A DNA stretch of 64,000 bases from Erodium maritimum (lineage: Eukaryota; Streptophyta; Magnoliopsida; Geraniales; Geraniaceae), in the NCBI GenBank assembly GCA_963921825.1, contig OY997593.1:47290039-47354038 (forward strand), written 5' to 3'. Shown here piece after piece: positions 57,279 through 64,000 of this stretch. The notes below the pieces were generated by a model that had not been told where the DNA came from, did not search any database, and saw only the letters and a program-made list of their open reading frames with translations. A program made the position numbers and the translations under genes. How positions within the stretch are numbered: the stretch's first letter is position 1; every line of letters begins with the position of its first letter.

Positions 57279-58979
57279 TGTAATAACCACTCCCGGTCAA
57301 CGCCAGCCAAATCTGTGAAAAACAGGAAAATTTAAAAATTTTGAGCAGACACTGAATTGAACCGGAATTGGACCCCGAGGGTCATACCGGACTTAAGTTG
57401 ACCCCGTTATTGACCAAAGTGAGTTCCGGGGGACTCAGGGCAACTTTTTGATCAATTTGGGAAATGTTGACTTTTCGCTGGAAAAGTCAACCGAGCGACG
57501 TTTTGGTCCATTCGAGGACCGTTTTGGATCCAAAAAGCTTAGCCGTCATCACAACGATCTTAGTTGAGCCGTTTCCTTGTAGCCCATGAAGTTTCGTAAT
57601 TTTTGGGAAAAAGTGCCCGTTCGGGGCCCGAAACGTCCGAATTTCGCGAATCTGATTAGAAAATATTTAGAAGATATTTTCTAAAAAGGCATGGGACCCA
57701 CTTGCCACATGTCACCAATATGGTGGTGTTAGATTTATTGGACAAAACAAAGATGAGACATGAGTGGTAGTTTGTAAATAAGAGAGTTGGTTTGTTTTTT
57801 TCTAAACAAATTAAAAGGGAAACAAACAGTAAGTTTCGGCCACTTTGAAAAAAAAGTAGAAATTGGAGTGTTTTTAGAGAGAGAAACTAAGAGAGAAGAA
57901 ATGGAGAGAAAAGAGAAGAGAGTTGGGGTTTTGTCATTATTCACGAGCATCAAACCGTTGGATCGTCTCAAAGCTAAAGGAATCGAGCTCACATCGACTT
58001 TCTCTACGGTGAGCACCTAACCGATTTTCGTTTTGTTGAGTTCGAATTTTAGGGTTTTAGTTTAAACGATTCAAATATGGTTGGGTTTTGGTTAGAATTG
58101 GTTTAAATATGAATGGTTGAGGTTTGGGGTTCGTTAGGAACGTTTTGGGGCGAAAAGGAAATTTTCCTAATTGTGGCCGGGTGGGGCCCACATGCCCGGG
58201 TATCGGGTTTTCGTGTTCGGGTGGTTTAGGACGATCCCCAAGTAGTTAATCCACACCCGGATCGAAATTTGGAATTAAATTGTGAAAGTTGTAATTTATC
58301 GGGTTTAGAAACTTTAAACGTCATTTAATTGACTCGGGAGTCGGAATTCGATTCGGGCAAGTACATTGGGACCCTTGAATTATTCTAAGACCGTAGAAAC
58401 GAAAACGATAATTTTTGGAGCCCCGGAAGGGCATTTACTAAACCCGGGCAGATTCGCCATGTCGGGCGAATCGGGCCTTTACGGGTCCCTTATCGACAAT
58501 GTCGAGTAATTGGGAAGTTTGGGAGTGATCGACATTGTCGGGGTTACGTTTGGGCGTTAAGTTTGTTGATTTTCGGCTTATTCGTACTAGTTTAAAAGTG
58601 CTTTAAAATTGTGCTCTTTTAGATCGTGCCACGGACCGAGGCAATGGAAAGCTGGGTGAGTGACTGAAATCATCACCGGAGCTCGTGGTTGGCTTTTGGG
58701 AGATGTCACGCCCCAATTTCAGTATACCGAACTAGGGACGCGAACATTTTAAAACATAGAAACGCTTGAAAACCTGTTTTCATTAAACACTTTAAAAGTA
58801 CCATTTGTTCAACAAATTAATAAATACAGTTTAAAACACGTCCCAACAAGTGTACAAAAGTACAAGGTATCCGTCACTAGATTCAAAAGACAAGACCCGG
58901 ACTCCGCTCCTAGCTCCACAAGCTTCGAGAGCTCACATAGTCCGTCCCACGAACAGTACCTGTAGGAAAAGCAGCTAGG

Positions 58980-58997
58980 GGTGAGCGTTCGCTCACC
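58980..58997. repeat. Inverted-repeat core GGTGAGCG-TT-CGCTCACC in solo LTR E
   Basis: Eight-base arms around a TT. Counterparts sit at the equivalent place in LTR C (37708-37725), D (63499-63516), A (7875-7888, shorter) and B (19154-19167, shorter), always beside 'taggaaaag' or its complement. Confidence 0.8.
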
Positions 58998-59284
58998 ACC
59001 ACGGATAACAGACTGACTAAGGCATAATCAGTAGATAAAGCCAGTAACACTAAAACCAAACCCAACACCGAGACTACAGTCCCCAACTCAAGTACTCAAC
59101 TGACCCACAACCCATTACTTTCCTCAACAGACTCAACACTCGATAAAAACAGTGTAGACCCGACACAACTATCGACGACCTCCTCAAGGACTCGAACGAA
59201 ACGACACAACACCAAACAAGATCACAAAGGATCGCACACCAGCTGCTCAGTAACCAGTCTCAATCAGGTCAGGGTTCGACCTAT

Positions 59285-59476
59285 CGCAATTCCTCGACAC
59301 GAAGTCGGATCAGGCTGTCGACCTTTCAAACTCGCAATTCCTCGACACTAAGTCGGATCAGGCTGTCGACCTTTAAAACTCGCAATTCCTCGACACTAAG
59401 TCGGATCAGGCTGTCGACCTTTAAAACTCGCAATTCCTCGACACTAAGTCGGATCAGGCTGTCGACCTTTAGAACT
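59285..59476. repeat. 48-bp tandem repeat, four units, in solo LTR E
   Basis: Units start at 59285, 59333, 59381 and 59429 with 'cgcaattcctcgacac' and end near 'gtcgaccttt.aaact'. Only a few bases differ between units. Confidence 0.9.
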
Positions 59477-62400
59477 CACCACCCCAGGTAACCACAATCA
59501 CACGCACAATCACAGGCAAGTTCAATCACACAGGCACTCAAGGCCACTCAAGACTCCTCAATAGTCAAGACCCGGGCTCAACAACCCCACGGGCACTCAC
59601 TGCCACTCAAGACACACCAACGGTCAAGACTCGGGTTCAAAAACCCCACGGCACTCACTGCCACTCAAGACACCACATTAAAATACACGGGCTCTCATGG
59701 CCACCCAACTCAACAATAAATAACACGGGCTCTCAAGGCCACCCAAACTCAACAACAAATAACACGGACTCTCAAGGCCACTAAACGCAACAACAATTAA
59801 CGCACAACAACCTCCGGCATAATCGATGCCTCCAACAGTCCTAAGATCACTAGTTTCACAAACAACCTCCGGGCATGGTCATATGCCTCAAGTAAAACAA
59901 TTATCGCTAAGTTCTCTGTTCCTACGACACTACTAAGTGTCACATGCTTTTCTCATAATTACTAAATTCCCGTAACATGCTTTTCTGATAAACGCTACAA
60001 CCCCGTATCATGCTTTTCTAGTATTTAAATTAAACCTACTCAACCCACGACACCCCGGTGTCACATGAAAATCTATTGTTAACTTTCCCTAGTCAGGGCC
60101 GAGATCCGGCTACTTTTCCCTACCTCAACCGAAGAGCACCCGCTACGCTTCCTAGCTGCTGACGTTCTGGCTCGCTACCTCCGGGCTTCACTTCGATCGA
60201 AGCCGGACGCTAAAGATAACACGAAAGCCATAGTTAATAACGGTTCCACCGTTAAGTTAAAGATTACGATTTGTCCAATTTAAATCCGACACTTGTCCTT
60301 TAAACTCGAGCGGGCTAAAAGCGGGGTCACGGCGAATCGGGTTTGAGTACCCGAGCACCGAAACCGGTGCATGCGAGGCACGGTCCCAATGCACGAATCC
60401 CGAGGTCCGATTCAACGGTCCTCTTTTGTTCCTTTTTAAAATCGATTTTAAACGTCCAGATTAGTCGATTTACGCCCCTCGTTCAACAGTCCACAACGTC
60501 TTAAATCCAACCGGAAATAATCCGTTTGAAACCTTTTCAACTTTTCAAAATATAACCCTTCTTATTTAAAACTGAAATTTCCTTTTTTTTTTACAATTTA
60601 CAACCTTTACTTTTCTGACTCAACACAACAGTTCCAAATATTTTCTGTTTCAAAACCGTCCAGATCAATAACCATTTTTCGTCCGAAAAACAAACATCGA
60701 ATTTTCATTTCAATTCTCGTTTTATTTCCTTCACTGAAATTTCATTACAACTTTGTCGTTTTCAAGCAAAAACCCAGATCCAAAGCTCGGGAACAAAACA
60801 CGGAAAACAAAAGAACGACAATAAACCGGCCGCCGGCGAAGACGTCGCCGGCGACTAAACCCCCAGGCACGAACCTCACGTGGAGGGAAGGACGGCTGGG
60901 CGGTGCACGGCGGTGCACGGCGGCGGTGCACGACGGGGACCTTCCTCGCTTCAGATCCGGACGGCCCCGGTGGCTCTGTCCCGGATCTGTCGAACGTGCC
61001 GGCGAAGGGAGGAGAAGACGAAGGAGAGGACGCGGCGGCTCGGGAGGCCTGAGGAGGCTGAATACGGCCTCAGATCCGGACGGCTCGGTCCCGTCCCGGA
61101 TCTGGTGAGCTTGCCGGCAAGGGCGAGGTTCCGGCGATGGAGGCTCAGGACGAGGGAGGCAAGAGGAGCTCGGGGACGGCGCCGTGGCTGGACGGAGACG
61201 AGGAGGGGCTCGGTGGCCGGACTCGGGAGCGGTGGCGGCTGGAGTTGGTGAGGAAGACGAAGGAGAAGGGAGGAGCAGGGAGGTCGGGGACGGTGGTGCG
61301 TGGCTGGCCGGAGTGGTGACGACGTCGGGATGGAGGAGAAGAAGGTGGGAGGACCGGAACGGTGGCTACGGGTGTGGGAGGGCGGTGGCCGGACGGAGAA
61401 GGAAGGGAGACGGGCCGGCGTGGGGACGAGGGAACTGGTCGCCGGAGAGGATGAAGACGGGAGAGGGATGATCGGGTCGGCGAGGGTTTCGGCAGAGAGG
61501 GGGGGGGGATTCGAAGAAGACGAAGCAGGAGAGGGAAGGAGGCTGCGTTGACAATAAATTAGGGTTTTAACCCTTATAAAGTGACGCCATAATTTGGGCC
61601 CAAAACCGGACCTGAAGGAGCAGCCCAGAACGGGTTGGATCGGGCTTGGCATGCGCGCCAGGCCTGGTCAGACCTGATTTTTTTTTTTTTTTTAAAGCTC
61701 TTAAAATAAAACGAATTAAGAATTAAATCGAATTTCAACCACGTCGTTACCGAAACCGACCCAAAGTTCAACCTCGACGTTCCGATCGAATAAAATTAAA
61801 TAAATTAATCTTTTTACTGAGGCGGTCTTCACAGGAGAACACGCACGAGGTAGGGAAAAGTAGCCGGATCTCGGCCCTGACTGGGGAAAGTTAACAGTAG
61901 AATTGCATGTGACACCGGGGTGTCGTGGGTTGAATAGGTTTATGAAATTATTAGAAAAGCATGCTACGGGAACTTGGTAATTATTAGAAAAGCATGGTAC
62001 GGGATTGTAGCGTTTATCAGAAAAGCATGTTACGGGAACTTAGTAATTATTGAGAAAAGCATGTGACACTTAGTAGTGTCATAGGAGCAGAGAACTTAGC
62101 GTTAATTGTTTTACTGGAGGCATATGACCATGCCCGGAGGTTGATTGTGAACTTATCAATATTAGGAGTACTGGAGGCATATGACCATGCCCGGAGGTTG
62201 ATTGTGAAACTGTTGATATTAGGACTGTTGGAGGCTTGGGTTAAGCCGGAGGTTGACTGTTTATTTTGGTGTTTTGGGTGGCCTTGAGAGCCCGTGTTTT
62301 ATTATGGTTGAGTCTTGGGTGGCCTTGAGAGCCCGTGTATTATTATTGTTGAGTCTTGGGTGACCATGAGAGCCCGTACTTTACTGTTGGTGTTTTAGCT

Positions 62401-63018
62401 GGCTTACGAGTTAGAGTCTCGGTAAGTTGCAAGCGTGTTATTATCGTTTAGTTTTGGGTGGCCATGAGTGCCCGTGGGGTTGTTGAACCCGTGTCTTTAC
62501 CTTTGGTGTTTTGGGTGGCCTTGAGAGCCCGTGTACTAAGGTTGGTGTCTTTGGGTTGGCCTACCGAGTTAGAGTCTCGGGGGGGGGGGGGGGGGTTGCA
62601 AGCTTTCTTTAGCTGGCTTACGAGTTAGAGTCTCGGTAAGTTGCAAGCGTGTTTTATGGTTGGTGTCTTGGGAGGCCGTGAGTGCCTGTGGGGCTGTTGA
62701 GTCCGTGTCTTACTGTCGGTGTGTCTTGGGAGGCCGTGAGTGCCTGTGGGGCTGTTGAGTCCGAGTTTTACTGTTGGTGTCTTGGTGGCCATGAGTGCCT
62801 GTGAGTGTTGAACCTGTGTTGTTACTGGTTGTTGATTTTGCTTGTGATTGTGTTTGTGATTGTGATTGTGATGGTAGTTACCGGAGGTTGGGGGCCCGCT
62901 TCCTGAAACGGGGGTCCACGAGCACACGCGTCTGCATGTTCAGACGGGGTAGGGGGCCCGCCCGCCAATAAAGGGGTCCTGGCCGCGCGTGTGTGGTTTG
63001 GGTTTGTGAGTATACCTT

Positions 63019-63150
63019 GGCTGGCTTATGGGTTAGAGTCCCAGTAAGTTGCAGCATTTTCCGGCTGGCTTATGGGTTAGAGTCCCAGTAAGTTGCAGCA
63101 TTTTCCGGCTGGCTTATGGGTTAGAGTCCTGGTAAGTTGCAGCATTCTTG
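63019..63150. repeat. 44-bp tandem repeat, three units, in solo LTR D
   Basis: Same array as at 37285-37416; units start at 63019, 63063 and 63107. Looser repeats precede it (62270-62800), and a G run of 14 lies at about 62579-62595. Confidence 0.85.
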
Positions 63151-63820
63151 GGTTGGCCTGATCGGGTTAGAGTCCCGGAAGGGCGTTCTAGGCAGCTGGT
63201 TTGCGATCCTTTGTGATCTTGTTTGGTGTGCGATCCTTCGTGATCTTGTTGGTGCGTGATCCATTGTGATGCTGTTTGGTGTTGCGTAACTTTCTTTGGA
63301 GTCCTTGGAAGAGGTCGTCAATGGTTGGGTCGGGTCTACTTTACGTGTCAGGGTGTCGAGTTGGTCAGGAAAGGCAACAGTGGGTGTATGTTCAGTTAGA
63401 GTGCTTGGGTTGGGGATGGTGTTCCCCGGTGTTGAGTTGTCGTTGGTGTTACTTGTTTTGTCTGCTAATTATGCCGTAGTCAGTCTGTTATCCGTGGTGG
63501 TGAGCGAAGGCTCACCCCTAGCTGCTTTTCCTACAGGTACTGTTCGTGGGACGGACTAGGTGAGCTCTCGAAGCTTGTGGAGCTAGGAGCGGAGTCCGGG
63601 TTTTGTCTGTTGAGTCTAGTGACGGATACCTTGTACTTTTGTCCACTTGTTGGGACATGTTTTAGACTGTAATTATTATTTTGTTGAACAAATGATGATT
63701 TTAAAGTGATCTATAAAAATGGTTTCAAAGGTGTTTATTATTTTAAAACATTCGTGTCCCGAGTTCGGCTTACTGAAATTGGGGCGTGACAAAAACAGAA
63801 GGGAAAGTTCATGTAATCCC

Positions 63821-64000
63821 TTAGATGCGCTCTTCTACAACGGTTCCAATTATAGCCTTATACAACTGGAGAGTCTTCCTCATGCTCTTCACGCACTCCT
63901 TGTGTTCTTCATCCGCGTTGGATATGTCTTCTGCATACAATTCAGCCATCAGTTTGGCCACCTTGTTTTGTACTAAAATCAAATGGGATTTGATGATAGA
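63821..64000 (-). CDS. Small gene 7, partial: copy of small gene 6 cut by the window edge
   Basis: The stop is at 63821-63823 and the frame is open to the last base. The visible 59 residues include SIIKSHL, then VAKLMAELYAEDISNADEEH, closely matching small gene 6. The C-terminal helix is present (TLQLYKAIIGTVVEERI). No lesion is seen. It shows that the MULE resumes after solo LTR D and that the array continues to the right. Confidence 0.6.
   Translation of the reverse strand, partial: SIIKSHLILVQNKVAKLMAELYAEDISNADEEHKECVKSMRKTLQLYKAIIGTVVEERI

Larger units (their letters stand above)
58704..61833 (+). mobile_element. Solo LTR E (3,130 bp) nested in solo LTR D, opposite orientation
   Basis: TGTCACGCCCC...GGTCTTCACA with perfect TSD GGAGA (58699-58703 and 61834-61838). 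It is homologous to solo LTR C in reverse orientation and has no internal region. The GC-rich centre (60800-61550) has frames open on both strands; these are composition artefacts. Confidence 0.92.
57279..63791 (-). mobile_element. Solo LTR D (about 3.38 kb without the nested copy)
   Basis: TGTAATAACC...GGGGCGTGACA on the plus strand, flanked by TSD AAAAC (57274-57278 and 63792-63796). It lies in the flank of small gene 7. Its right part (61839-63791) closely matches solo LTR C, including the 44-bp repeats. Its left part (57279-58703) instead resembles the same end of LTR B ('ggatccaaaaagcttagccg', 'gagccgtttccttg'). Solo LTR E is inserted within it. Confidence 0.9.
30170..64000. mobile_element. 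Giant Mutator-like element (FAR1-type MULE), left end to window edge
   Basis: I group this region because a FAR1/MULE transposase (51405-54445, minus), an Ulp1-type protease gene (30604-46677, plus) and seven related small genes (minus) share one dispersed motif in all their introns and spacers. The small genes continue to the last base, so the right terminus lies outside. Left terminus: near 30170, where LINE sequence stops and a GC-rich, CG-rich stretch begins. Subtracting the Athila element (10.4 kb) and the outer solo LTR with its nested copy (6.5 kb), at least 16.9 kb of own sequence is visible. MULEs carrying Ulp1-like genes are known in plants; this gene array is not one I recognise. 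The 9-bp TSD and opposite terminal repeat cannot be checked here. Confidence 0.65.

Noticed and set aside
60880-61652. Long Arg/Gly- and Ser/Pro-rich frames on both strands (up to 233 codons)
   Set aside because: They are in the GC-rich centre of solo LTR E; open frames on both strands reflect lack of A/T-rich stop codons.

Overview
The window is nuclear DNA of a flowering plant, probably a eudicot. Supporting signs are GT-AG introns, plant-type LTR and LINE retroelements, a Mutator-like element (MULE) with a FAR1-type transposase, an FD-class flowering bZIP gene and a SKP1 gene. No species-diagnostic feature is visible. Most of the sequence is transposable elements, many nested. Several insertions can be closed to the base by their target-site duplications (TSDs).

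Left part (1-30 kb). Poly(A)-tailed retroposons dominate, including a tail-to-tail inverted pair at 1.99-4.88 kb. A 382-bp MITE lies at 5.15 kb. Two 2.5-kb solo LTRs of one family lie at 7.6-10.1 and 16.9-19.4 kb, and the second splits a decayed minus-strand L1-type LINE (14.5-21.5 kb). Two apparently intact host genes sit here: an FD homologue (21814-22482, three exons, 170 aa, C-terminal 14-3-3 motif) and a SKP1 homologue (25281-25816, minus strand, two exons, 147 aa). A LINE deletion derivative (27.1-30.2 kb) keeps the RRM of ORF1 and the tail of ORF2.

Right part (about 30.17 kb to the window edge). This reads as one very large MULE whose right end is outside the window. It carries a nine-exon gene for an Ulp1-type (C48) cysteine protease on the plus strand (30604-46677). 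On the minus strand it carries a four-exon FAR1/MULE transposase (51405-54445) and an array of seven small helical-protein genes (80-106 codons), mostly in tandem-duplicated pairs. Each of the six complete small genes has its own TATA box. Introns and spacers of the element, but not its exons or the retrotransposons inside it, are filled with a short dispersed motif (TTTGCGGATA / TTTTGCGAATA and TTTGAGAA variants).

This MULE was later invaded twice. A 10.4-kb Athila-type Ty3 element (LTRs 32912-34310 and 41915-43312, TSD CCTAG, gag-protease only) sits in intron 3 of the protease gene and itself carries a 3.3-kb solo LTR (34683-38001). A second solo LTR (57279-63791, TSD AAAAC) lies between the last two small genes and contains another solo LTR in the opposite orientation (58704-61833, TSD GGAGA).

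The most interesting hypothesis is that the motif array plus the element-encoded proteins form a sequence-specific self-recognition or anti-silencing system. This would be analogous to VANC proteins of Arabidopsis VANDAL MULEs but built on a different MULE type. The motif array, gene layout and nested insertions are read directly from sequence; the function is inference. Several element genes carry single stops or frameshifts in homopolymers, so this copy may be decaying, or the assembly may contain small errors.
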